Source: Rhodovastum sp963714255 (GTDB taxonomy: Bacteria; Pseudomonadota; Alphaproteobacteria; Acetobacterales; Acetobacteraceae). From it: a stretch of 64,000 nucleotides of DNA. A program made the translations under genes and the position numbers. The stretch covers positions 124,001-188,000 of the forward strand of contig CAVQNU010000027.1 of NCBI GenBank assembly GCA_963714255.1. The letters are read 5' to 3'. The notes under the pieces are model-generated. The model did not search any database and was not told the origin of the DNA. It saw only the letters and a list, made by a program, of their open reading frames with translations. Of this stretch, positions 25,717 through 33,782 are shown one piece after another (position 1 is the stretch's first letter; each line of letters starts with the position of its first letter).

Positions 25717-26676
25717 ATGTCCCGGCGATTTCCTGTCCTTGCCTTGACTCCCCTCCTGGGCCTGCTCGCCAACCCGGCAGAAGCCCAGGCCCTGCACGGC
25801 ACCCTGAGCCTGGAGGGCTCGCAGATCCCGCTGCCCGAAGGCGCATGGGAACAGGCGGGACGCACGAGCACGGCGGCCGGCGTGGTCAGCGTCGCGCTGG
25901 TTCAGCTCGATGGCGGCAGCGTGACGGGCGCGGTGCTCGTGCAGGCCAACCGCCGCGGCATCGCGCCGCGCTGGGGCGATGCGCCCGAATGCGAGCGCAG
26001 CGATCTGCCGCTCGCCAGGACGCATTACAAATCCGACCATGACGGGTCGTGCGCCTTCGTGATCCGGGCCGAAGCCGGCGGCCCGGACACCGCGGTCGAT
26101 GCCGCCTGGCGCGACGCGCAGACCACCGCCGCGGCGCAGGGCTGGGCGCTGCCGGCAGCCTGGGCGGTGGCGGGCGTGCGGGTGACCAGCCCGCTTTCCG
26201 GCGTGCAGGTGCGCTACGCAACCCCGGCCGGGCCGGCGGACGGGGCAGGTGTCGCCGCCCTGGTCGCCTGGACGCCCGTCGTGTGGGAACAGGTGGAGCG
26301 CGGGCTGCACAACCAACTCGATCCGGCGCAGCCGCTACCCCCCGTCGCGTCTCCCGGCCCGGCGCCGGCCTGGGCCCTGCCGCCGCCGGAGCAGGGCGGC
26401 GTGCACCTCTCGCGGGCGGTGTGGAAAACCATCAGCTTCCGGGTGATCGGCACGTCGATCGACTTTACCACCAACCTGATCGCCATCGGCGATCTCGCCA
26501 CTGCAGCGGCGCTGTCGTCCTTGCCGATTATCATCGGCCCGTGGATCTATCTCGGCCATGAACTGGCCTGGGAGCGTTTCGGCGGCCCCGCCGAACGGCA
26601 CGAAGCCTTGCCGGGGATCGGCGCCGAAGGACCCTGGCCGCCGCCCGCCGCCGCCGCGGGCGGGAAAACAACGTGA
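25717..26676 (+). CDS. exported protein with C-terminal DUF2061-like membrane segment (paralogue 1)
   Basis: This 319-residue protein of unknown function begins with a signal peptide (LALTPLLGLLANPAEA). A periplasmic domain of about 200 residues follows, with APRWGDAPECERSDLPLART and HYKSDHDGSCAFV, where two conserved Cys could pair. The C-terminal ~60 residues (RAVWKTISFRVIGTSIDFTT, then WIYLGHELAWERFG) look like DUF2061, a short two-helix membrane domain. ATG 25717 has CAGGAG upstream. The next gene is a clear paralogue with the same order of parts. Confidence 0.75.
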   Translation: MSRRFPVLALTPLLGLLANPAEAQALHGTLSLEGSQIPLPEGAWEQAGRTSTAAGVVSVALVQLDGGSVTGAVLVQANRRGIAPRWGDAPECERSDLPLARTHYKSDHDGSCAFVIRAEAGGPDTAVDAAWRDAQTTAAAQGWALPAAWAVAGVRVTSPLSGVQVRYATPAGPADGAGVAALVAWTPVVWEQVERGLHNQLDPAQPLPPVASPGPAPAWALPPPEQGGVHLSRAVWKTISFRVIGTSIDFTTNLIAIGDLATAAALSSLPIIIGPWIYLGHELAWERFGGPAERHEALPGIGAEGPWPPPAAAAGGKTT

Positions 26677-27602
26677 TGCGCCACGTCGCCGCACTGGCCG
26701 CCTGTCTGCTCCCCGCCCTTGCCGCGGCGCAGCCGGTGCCGTCGCTGCCCGTCCTGCGCGGCGTACTGTCCATCGAGGGCAAGCAGGTCGCTCTGCCCGC
26801 GGGCGTGTGGCTGCGTGCCGCCACGAAAGAAGGGGAAGGCCGCACGTTGGGCGTGGTCAGCGTCGTGCTGCTGCAACTGCGCGGCGAGGCGGTGGTCGGC
26901 AGCGTGCTGGTGCAGGCCAACAAAGCCGGGGCACCGAGCGACTGGGGCAGCGCCCCCGCCTGCGCCCGCCACGACCTGCCGCTGGCGCGGGTGCGTTACG
27001 CCTCCGACCATGACGGGTCCTGCGCTTATGTCGCCGTGGTGGAAGCGGGGGGCGACGGGGCGGTCGATCCGGCCTGGACGGCGGCGCGCGCGGCGGCAAC
27101 GGCGCGCGGCTGGGTGCTGCCGGCGTGCTGGGCAGAAGCCGGCATACGGGTCAGCGATCCGCGGGAAGCGGTGCAGATCCGCTACGGCTTCGCCTTGCCG
27201 CCGCGCGCGCCGCTCCCGCCCGGGCTTACCGGCTGGACCGACACCGCCTGGGACAGCGCCGAACAGGGCCTGCTGAACCAGCTCGACCCGGCGTACAAGC
27301 TGCCCCCGCTCGGCCAGGGCGCGCCGGAGCCGGCGGCGGCCGCGGAGCCGCCCGCCGGCGGGCTGCCGCGCGCGGTGTGGAAAACGATCACTTTCCGCAT
27401 GATCGCGACGACGATCGACTTCTCGACCAACGTCATCGCCATCGGCAACCTGACCACCGCGGCTTTGCTCTCGGCCTGGAACACGGTGACCGGGCCGTGG
27501 ATATATCTCGCCCACGAAATGGCCTGGGATTATTTCGGAACCCCGCCGGTCAGGCAGCGCGATTTGCCGGGTCTCGGGCCGGAAGCCGCCGCCGGGTCCT
27601 GA
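26676..27602 (+). CDS. exported protein with C-terminal DUF2061-like membrane segment (paralogue 2)
   Basis: This 308-residue protein repeats the architecture of the gene before it: a signal peptide (ALAACLLPALAAAQ), a domain with SDWGSAPACARHDLPLARVR and YASDHDGSCAYV, and a DUF2061-like end (RAVWKTITFRMIATTIDFST, then WIYLAHEMAWDYFG). Its ATG overlaps the preceding stop (TGATG), so the pair is translationally coupled; a GTG one codon earlier is possible. Equal blocks throughout point to tandem duplication followed by divergence. Function unknown. Confidence 0.75.
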   Translation: MRHVAALAACLLPALAAAQPVPSLPVLRGVLSIEGKQVALPAGVWLRAATKEGEGRTLGVVSVVLLQLRGEAVVGSVLVQANKAGAPSDWGSAPACARHDLPLARVRYASDHDGSCAYVAVVEAGGDGAVDPAWTAARAAATARGWVLPACWAEAGIRVSDPREAVQIRYGFALPPRAPLPPGLTGWTDTAWDSAEQGLLNQLDPAYKLPPLGQGAPEPAAAAEPPAGGLPRAVWKTITFRMIATTIDFSTNVIAIGNLTTAALLSAWNTVTGPWIYLAHEMAWDYFGTPPVRQRDLPGLGPEAAAGS

Positions 27603-27858
27603 TCTCGTCGGCTGGTTTGCGTAATTCCTGCCGGGAGGCGACGAGAAGAAAGATGACGTTACGCAGCCTTCGCGCCATAGTGATCGCAGCGCTGCAAGCC
27701 TAACATGGTCGAGCGCGTGCGACCGGGCAACGATGAATGTCTGGTGATGAATGTCTGGTACGGGCAGCCGTCAGGCGCGGCACGGTATCCGCGCCGGCCG
27801 CACAGGCCGGATGGAATCAGCCAACTCCCCTGCGATGGCAAGCGGTCGAACCCGGCGC

Positions 27859-29616
27859 ATGACGCCGGTCACCTTCAGCGGGTGCTTCGGCTGGCTGCAT
27901 ACGAATAACACGGTCGCGGCAGGCGATCATGCCATTCTGCTCTGCCCGGGGGTGACCCGGGATGCCCTGAACGCCCATCACGCACTCCGTCTGCTCGCCG
28001 ACGACCTTGCCGCGGCCGGTTACCCGTGCCTGCGCTTCGACTATCCGGGCACCGGCGATGCCTGCGAGGTGGCAAGTGTCGCAGGCGGCACCGGTGAGGC
28101 CTGGACGACCTGGCAACAAAGCATCGACTGGGCGGCGGACTGGCTGCGCCGCGCGACCGGGGCGGGCAGGCTGGTCTTTTGCGGGCTGCGCCTCGGCGCC
28201 ACGCTTGGCACCCTTGTTGCGGCCCGCCGCGGCGATGTCGCGGGGCTTGTCCTGCTGGCACCGGTGCTGCGGGGCCATGCGTATATGCGGCAATTATCCG
28301 TCGAAGCGCGGCTGCAAAGCGGCGAGGCGGGCAGCGGCGGACTGGATTTTCTCGAACTTCGCCTCAGCGCCGAAACCGTCGGCCTGATCGGGCGGGCCGA
28401 TTTGCGGCAGGTGACGCTGCCGGCCGGGCGGCAGGTGGCGCTGTTTTCGCAAGCCGCGTCCAGGCGTCTGGACGAATGCGCGCAGGCCTGGACCCGGTCG
28501 GGCGCGGTGGTCACGCGGGCCGGCTTTGAGGGGTTGCAGCCGTTGCTGCGCTACAACATGCAGGATGGTCCGGCGCCGGATTTTTCCCGCGTGATCACCT
28601 GGCTGCGCCACGCCGTACCGGCACCGGCCGGGTCGCGCAGGTTTCCCCTCCCCGTCCCCGCAAGCGCGGTGCTGCGCCCGCCCGGCTGTATCGAGACCCC
28701 GCTGCAGTTCGGCGCCGGCCAGCGGATTTTCGGTATGCTGTGCCGCCCGGAACGCGGTACCGATCCCAGGGCGGTGATCATCGGCAATGGCGGGCGTGAC
28801 CCGCATTACGGATCGGCGCGGATCGGCGTCGAATTCGCCCGGCGCCTGGCGGCCGAGGGCATCGCGTCCCTGCGCATCGATTTCGCCGGGCTTGGCGACA
28901 GCCCGGGCCCACCCGGACAAGAAAGAGTGCTCAGCCATATGTTCGAGACCGACCGCAGGCCGGACATCACGGCGGCCATCGATGTGCTGCACGGGTTGGG
29001 TTTCCGGCGTTTCGTTGTGCAGGGGCTTTGTGCCGGTGCGTATCACGCGTTTCACGCAGCCCAGGCGGACCCCAGGATCGGCACGCTGCTGCTCGTCAAC
29101 ATGCCGTTGTTCCGGTGGCAGACGGGCTGGACCATCGGCTCGATTTACGGGCGGATGTCGCCGCCGATCCATTACCTCAGGCGGCTTGGCCGCAAGGAGA
29201 TCTGGCGGCGGCTGCTGCGGGGCGATGTCGATATCGACAGCATTGTGCGGGGTCAGTACAACCGTTTGCGCGACCGCGTGTTGCGTATCGTGGCCCGCTG
29301 TCTTGGCGGCGCCGGGCCGGGCTTCGCCGCGCAAGCCATGACAGTGCTGGCGAAACGTCAGGCCAGAACGCTGTTTCTCTTCGCACCGGGCGATGCCGGC
29401 CTCGACCCCTTCACGCAGGCATTCGGACCGATGGGCGCGGCGCTGCGCGCCTTCGACGGGGCGTCGATGGAGATCGTTCCGGGCCTCGATCACGACCTGA
29501 ACGACCGCGCAACCCGGCAAACCGCGGTGGAATGCATGATAGACTTCCTGCAAGCGGCCGTGGTTTCAGAGGATGCCAACGCGCCTGGCGTTCACCCGGA
29601 CGCCATGCTGTCGTAA
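27859..29616 (+). CDS. two-domain alpha/beta hydrolase, exosortase-hydrolase-like
   Basis: This ~585-residue cytosolic protein holds two alpha/beta-hydrolase domains in one chain. Domain 1 (about residues 5-270) has CLRFDYPGTGD, and at the nucleophile elbow reads GLRLGAT, with Arg where Ser would be. Domain 2 (about 285-570) has LRIDFAGLGDSPG, an elbow GLCAGAYHA with Cys, and a late His in PGLDHDLND. Such elbows (GLRLG and GLC-G-A) are what I recall of the two separate hydrolases of exosortase-A loci, here fused (inference). The start is uncertain: ATG 27859 matches the fold, but ATGs at 27811 and 27835 are in frame. An ACP gene follows. Confidence 0.75.
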   Translation: MTPVTFSGCFGWLHTNNTVAAGDHAILLCPGVTRDALNAHHALRLLADDLAAAGYPCLRFDYPGTGDACEVASVAGGTGEAWTTWQQSIDWAADWLRRATGAGRLVFCGLRLGATLGTLVAARRGDVAGLVLLAPVLRGHAYMRQLSVEARLQSGEAGSGGLDFLELRLSAETVGLIGRADLRQVTLPAGRQVALFSQAASRRLDECAQAWTRSGAVVTRAGFEGLQPLLRYNMQDGPAPDFSRVITWLRHAVPAPAGSRRFPLPVPASAVLRPPGCIETPLQFGAGQRIFGMLCRPERGTDPRAVIIGNGGRDPHYGSARIGVEFARRLAAEGIASLRIDFAGLGDSPGPPGQERVLSHMFETDRRPDITAAIDVLHGLGFRRFVVQGLCAGAYHAFHAAQADPRIGTLLLVNMPLFRWQTGWTIGSIYGRMSPPIHYLRRLGRKEIWRRLLRGDVDIDSIVRGQYNRLRDRVLRIVARCLGGAGPGFAAQAMTVLAKRQARTLFLFAPGDAGLDPFTQAFGPMGAALRAFDGASMEIVPGLDHDLNDRATRQTAVECMIDFLQAAVVSEDANAPGVHPDAMLS

Positions 29617-29648
29617 CGTCTTCCGCGGTCCACTCCGGAGACCATCCC

Positions 29649-29894
29649 ATGCCGATCCGTGCCGTGATCCTCGAGCAGCTCGAGACCATTGCCCGCCAGC
29701 AAGGCAAGCGTCTCGCCCCGCTGGCCGACGACCTGCCGCTGCTCGAGTCCGGGCTTGATTCCCTGTGCATCGCCATCCTGGTCGCCAATCTCGAGGACGA
29801 GCTGGAGCTCGATCCTTTCGCCGCCGGTGACGAAGTTGCGATCCCGGTGACGCTCGGCGATTTCATTCGCCTGTACGAGAATGCCGCCGCCTGA
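29649..29894 (+). CDS. acyl carrier protein
   Basis: This 81-residue four-helix carrier protein has its phosphopantetheine site Ser at residue 38 in LLESGLDSLCIAIL. It differs from housekeeping AcpP, which normally carries the longer GADSLDTVEL form, so it is a specialised carrier. Its last 14 bases overlap the next gene, a ligase likely to load it. The Sfp-type transferase at 10.7 kb could modify it (inference). Confidence 0.88.
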   Translation: MPIRAVILEQLETIARQQGKRLAPLADDLPLLESGLDSLCIAILVANLEDELELDPFAAGDEVAIPVTLGDFIRLYENAAA

Positions 29895-31275
29895 CCGGCC
29901 GTCGCTCTGGGCGCTGACCATCGCGGCCGCCACGCCGTCAGGCTGGCTTGCCGACGACATCAGCCGCGTCGTGCTTGACGATCTGCGGCATGGTTGCAGC
30001 CTCGAGGTCCCGGCGGAGACACTGCGCGGGCGGTCGGTGCTGGTGCGTGCCAGGCGGCAGCTTCCCGCCGTGCTCGCGGCCATTGCGCTCGACGGCATCG
30101 CCCGGCGTCTGCTGCTCTGCCCGCCCGATGTGACGCCGGCGCATCTTCCGTCCATCCTGGCCGATGCGAAGGTCGATGCCGTCGTGTCCGACACGGCGTG
30201 CACATGGCCGGATACGGCGCCGCCGGTGCCCCTCATCGCCTGCCGCGACGCAATCGCCCCGCTGCCGGGCGCGCCGCCCAACCGCAGCAGCGAGACCGAA
30301 TTCGTGCTGTTCACTTCCGGCACGGCGGGACAACCGAAGATGGTGGTCCACTCCCTGCAAAGCCTCAGCGGACCGCTCGATGACGGTCTCGCCCGCCCGG
30401 GCGGGGCGGTGTGGAGCACGTTCTACGACGTGCGCCGCTATGGCGGGCTGCAAATCCTCCTGCGTGCCCTGATCGGCGGCGGCGCCATGGTATTGTCGAG
30501 CGCCGAAGAACCAGTTGGCGACTTCCTGGCGCGGGCCGGCGCCGCCGGTGTCACCCACATCTCCGGCACGCCGTCGCACTGGCGGCGCGCGCTGATGAGC
30601 CCGTCCGCCGGACGGATATCGCCGTCCTATCTGCGCCTGTCGGGCGAAATAGCCGACCAGGCGATCCTGGATGCGCTGCACCGCCGCTATCCCGCCGCCA
30701 GCATCGCCCATGCCTTCGCCTCGACCGAGGCCGGCGTCGCCTTCGATGTGCGCGACGGGTGCGCCGGCTTTCCCGCCATGTTGCTGGATCAGCCCGATCC
30801 GAGCGTCGCCATGCGGGTCGAGGGCGGCACGTTGCGCATTCGCTCGGCACGCACTGCGTCGCGCTATCTCGGCGCGCAGGCAAGCGACCTGTGCGACCAT
30901 GACGGCTTCGTCGACACCGGCAACCTGGTCGAGCGGCGGGGCGCCCGGTACTATTTCGTCGGCCGCAGGGAAGGCGTGATCAATGTCGGCGGCCTCAAAG
31001 TGTGTCCCGAGGAAGTCGAGGCGGTGATCAACCAGCATCCGCAAGTGCGGATGTCGCGCGCCTGGGCGCGCCGCAGCCCGATCACCGGCGCCATCGTCGC
31101 CGCCGACGTGGTGGTCAGGACCGATGACGCGGCTGCGCCCTTCGACTCCATCCGCAGCGCCATCCTCGACACCTGCCGGCGCGTGCTGCCCGCCCATAAG
31201 GTGCCGGCCACGCTGCGCCAGGTGGCGTCGTTGCCGATTGACGCGTCGGGCAAGCTGTCGCGCCGGCATGCGTAA
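29881..31275 (+). CDS. adenylate-forming acyl ligase
   Basis: This 464-residue enzyme activates a carboxylic acid with ATP, presumably to load the neighbouring acyl carrier protein. Visible motifs are the P-loop FTSGTAGQPK (144-153), FASTEAGVAF, DTGNLVERRG, GRREGVINVGGLKVCPEEVE (hinge and C-terminal domain) and the catalytic Lys in ASGKLSRRHA at the end. It is shorter at the N-terminus than a usual acyl-CoA ligase, as with small carrier-loading ligases. It overlaps both the ACP gene before it and the SDR gene after it. Confidence 0.85.
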   Translation: MPPPDRPSLWALTIAAATPSGWLADDISRVVLDDLRHGCSLEVPAETLRGRSVLVRARRQLPAVLAAIALDGIARRLLLCPPDVTPAHLPSILADAKVDAVVSDTACTWPDTAPPVPLIACRDAIAPLPGAPPNRSSETEFVLFTSGTAGQPKMVVHSLQSLSGPLDDGLARPGGAVWSTFYDVRRYGGLQILLRALIGGGAMVLSSAEEPVGDFLARAGAAGVTHISGTPSHWRRALMSPSAGRISPSYLRLSGEIADQAILDALHRRYPAASIAHAFASTEAGVAFDVRDGCAGFPAMLLDQPDPSVAMRVEGGTLRIRSARTASRYLGAQASDLCDHDGFVDTGNLVERRGARYYFVGRREGVINVGGLKVCPEEVEAVINQHPQVRMSRAWARRSPITGAIVAADVVVRTDDAAAPFDSIRSAILDTCRRVLPAHKVPATLRQVASLPIDASGKLSRRHA

Positions 31276-31990
31276 CGTGGTGGTGACCGGCGGCAGCCGT
31301 GGCATCGGCCTGGCGATTGCACAAGAGCTGGCACGCTCCGGGTTCCGCGTCATTGCCATTGCGCGATCCGAGAGCCCGACCCTGGCTGCCGCCATGGCGG
31401 CGCAGCCGGACGGGCTGCATTTCCACGCCTGCGATCTGGCGGATATCGGGTCCCTGCCGGGCCTGGCCCGCAGCCTGCGCAAGTCGTTCGGGCCGGTCTA
31501 TGGCCTGGTGAACAATGCCGGGATCGGCACCGCCGGCATCCTCTCGACCATGCCGGACGGCGAGATCGAGCGGATGATACGTCTGAACCTCACCGCGCCG
31601 CTGACACTGACCAAATACCTGGCGCGGCCGATGATGGCGGCGCGCGCCGGACGGGTGGTGAATGTTGCGTCGATCGTCGCGGCGACCGGCTTTAGCGGGC
31701 TGTCGGTTTATGCCGCGACCAAGGCGGCGCTGGTTGGCTTCACTCGCTCGCTGGCGCGCGAAGTCGGGCCGCTCGGCATTACCGTCAATGCGGTGGCGCC
31801 CGGGTTTGTCGACACCGAAATGACGCATGGGCTGGACGCCGGACAGCGTGAGAAAATCGAGCGCCGCAGCGCGCTTCGCCGCATGGCCTCGGCCGAGGAC
31901 GTGGCCGGTGCGGTGGATTATCTCGTCGGCGACCGGGCGGCGAATGTGACGGGGACGGTGATGACGGTGGATGCTGGGAGTACGGCTTGA
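31268..31990 (+). CDS. short-chain dehydrogenase/reductase (FabG-like)
   Basis: This 240-residue NAD(P)-dependent oxidoreductase has TGGSRGIG (7-14), NNAGIGTAG, the catalytic Ser in VASIVAATGFSG and the YAATKAAL Tyr-x3-Lys pair; PGFVDTEMT closes the substrate region. Sequence is nearest to 3-oxoacyl-ACP reductases, in keeping with the adjoining acyl carrier protein. Its start lies 8 bases inside the ligase gene. The stop codon TGA (31988-31990) is itself part of a 55-base palindrome. Confidence 0.88.
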   Translation: MRNVVVTGGSRGIGLAIAQELARSGFRVIAIARSESPTLAAAMAAQPDGLHFHACDLADIGSLPGLARSLRKSFGPVYGLVNNAGIGTAGILSTMPDGEIERMIRLNLTAPLTLTKYLARPMMAARAGRVVNVASIVAATGFSGLSVYAATKAALVGFTRSLAREVGPLGITVNAVAPGFVDTEMTHGLDAGQREKIERRSALRRMASAEDVAGAVDYLVGDRAANVTGTVMTVDAGSTA

Positions 31991-33774
31991 AGGAAGGAAG
32001 GCCAGGGCTCTGCCCTGGCCTTCCTTCCTTCAAGCCGCACCCACGGCACAAACGCCCCCACCGCCGCATCGTCGAACCAGACCGGGTCCGATCCGGCACC
32101 AGCGTACCCATCCCGGGCAAGGTCCGCTTTCTTCGGCTTGAACGTCGCCGTCGTCTCGATCGCGCCGCAGAGCCGCACGAACAACGGGCGCGCATACGCG
32201 GGCAGGCTGGCGTGCACATGCTGGCGGAACGCTTTCAGGCTGAACGTGCCGTCCACCACCAGCGCCGCCATGCCGGCTTTGCCCTCGGCGCCGGGCACCT
32301 CAACACCATAGACCAGCGCATCCGTCACGCCCGGACAGGCGCCGAGAATGGCAGCGACCTCGGTGGTGGAAACGTTTTCGCCGCGCCAGCGGAATGTGTC
32401 GCCCAGCCGGTCCACGAAGTAATAGAACCCCGCTGCGTCCTTGCGCAGCAGGTCGCCGGTGCGGAACCAGCGGTCCCCGGCCGCGAACACGTCGTGCAGG
32501 ATTTTCCGCGCCGATGCGGCGGGGTCGGTATAGATGTCGGCCGGCGCGCCACGAAGCCGGCCGATGGCCTCGCCCGCCTCGCCGGCGGCGCAGGGGATGC
32601 AGCGCCCCACGGCGTCGCGCCGCACCTCGCCCGTGTCGGCGTCGCACTGGATCAGCGCCACCGGAAACCGGTGCGCGAGGAAGGGCGGCACGCGGCCGAT
32701 CGCGCCGGGCTTGCCCTCGCAGTTGTAAAGCGACACGCCGCCTTCGGTCGCCGCGTAGAACTCCAGGATGCGTGGGATTTTGAACCGGTCCTGAAACGCC
32801 GGCCACACATCGCCGCGCAGTCCGTTGCCGCAGAACAGGCGGACGGCGTGGCCCGTCTCCGCCTTGTGCGGCGGGGATTGCAGCAGATAGCGGCACAGTT
32901 CGCCGATGTACTGAACGATCGTGCAGCGCGATTGCGCCACGTCCCCCCAGAACCGGGAGGCCGAGAAGCGGTCGCGGATGACCACCGATCCGCCCGAGGA
33001 CAGCATCGCCCCGACGGCGACCACGCCGCCGACGCTATGATACATCGGCAGGCAGTCGTACAGCCGGTCGGCCGGCTGTGCATTCATCATGCCGGCGAAC
33101 CAGGCGCTCCATTCCAGGATCTGCGCGTGGCCGACATGCGCGGCTTTCGGCAGGCCGGTGGTTCCCGAGGTATAGATCAGCAGCGCGTGGTCGCGCGGCG
33201 GCGGCGCGTCGACACCCAAACGGGCGCTGGCCGGCGCGGCATCCGCAATGTCGATCCTGGAAAATTCCGCCGGCGCCTCGCCATGTGCCCACCAGCGCGT
33301 GGTTGCCGGCAGCTCCGCCATGACCGCGCGGGCGCGTTCGATCAGTGTGGCCGCGACGATGACATGGCTTGCCGCCGCGCTGCGGATGCAATGGGCGAGC
33401 GGAGCGCCCACGATATGGGTGTTCAACAGCGCGACCACGCACCCGGCCTGCGTCAGGCCGAGCCAGATCGCGACATAATCGGGCTGGTTCGGCATCAGCA
33501 AGGCCACGACGTCGCCGGCGGCCAACCCATGCGCGCGCGCCCAGCTTCCGTAATGGCCGATCCGAGCAGCCAGTTCGTCGTAGGTGAGTTGCGCCTCCGC
33601 CCCGATCAACGCCGCCTCGGCTCCGCGTGTGCGGGCAACCGTCTGCACCACCGATGCCAGCGTCGAGTCGGGCGTGTTACGCAGTTTCTCGGTCGCTTGC
33701 AGCGCACGCACCCAGTCCTGCAGTACAGCCCCGCTGGAGCGCATGCCGACAGGCCTCTGCCCTGCCCCGGTCAT
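31918..33774 (-). CDS. FATP-type long-chain acyl-CoA synthetase with repeat-derived C-terminus
   Basis: This 618-residue adenylate-forming enzyme makes acyl-CoA from long or very long chain fatty acids. It shows LLIYTSGTTGLPKAA, the FATP-specific YAATEGGVSLYN, RTGDLL, DRLGDTFRWRGENVSTTEV, and a C-terminal region with FKPKKADLARDGY. The family-like end comes at VGAFVPW; the frame then reads 39 residues (RLEGRKARAEPWPSF...) through the palindromic repeat and into the antisense of the SDR gene, with which it overlaps by 73 bases. The natural stop seems to have been lost to the repeat. The start is ATG 33774. Confidence 0.85.
   Translation of the reverse strand: MTGAGQRPVGMRSSGAVLQDWVRALQATEKLRNTPDSTLASVVQTVARTRGAEAALIGAEAQLTYDELAARIGHYGSWARAHGLAAGDVVALLMPNQPDYVAIWLGLTQAGCVVALLNTHIVGAPLAHCIRSAAASHVIVAATLIERARAVMAELPATTRWWAHGEAPAEFSRIDIADAAPASARLGVDAPPPRDHALLIYTSGTTGLPKAAHVGHAQILEWSAWFAGMMNAQPADRLYDCLPMYHSVGGVVAVGAMLSSGGSVVIRDRFSASRFWGDVAQSRCTIVQYIGELCRYLLQSPPHKAETGHAVRLFCGNGLRGDVWPAFQDRFKIPRILEFYAATEGGVSLYNCEGKPGAIGRVPPFLAHRFPVALIQCDADTGEVRRDAVGRCIPCAAGEAGEAIGRLRGAPADIYTDPAASARKILHDVFAAGDRWFRTGDLLRKDAAGFYYFVDRLGDTFRWRGENVSTTEVAAILGACPGVTDALVYGVEVPGAEGKAGMAALVVDGTFSLKAFRQHVHASLPAYARPLFVRLCGAIETTATFKPKKADLARDGYAGAGSDPVWFDDAAVGAFVPWVRLEGRKARAEPWPSFLQAVLPASTVITVPVTFAARSPTR
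31983..32037. repeat. perfect palindromic repeat at a convergent junction (copy H)
   Basis: Twenty-six-base arms (CGGCTTGAAGGAAGGAAGG... and inverse) around a TCT loop, with no mismatch. It holds the SDR stop codon on the plus strand and is translated as part of the acyl-CoA synthetase on the minus strand. Confidence 0.85.
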
Positions 33775-33782
33775 GTGCGCGC

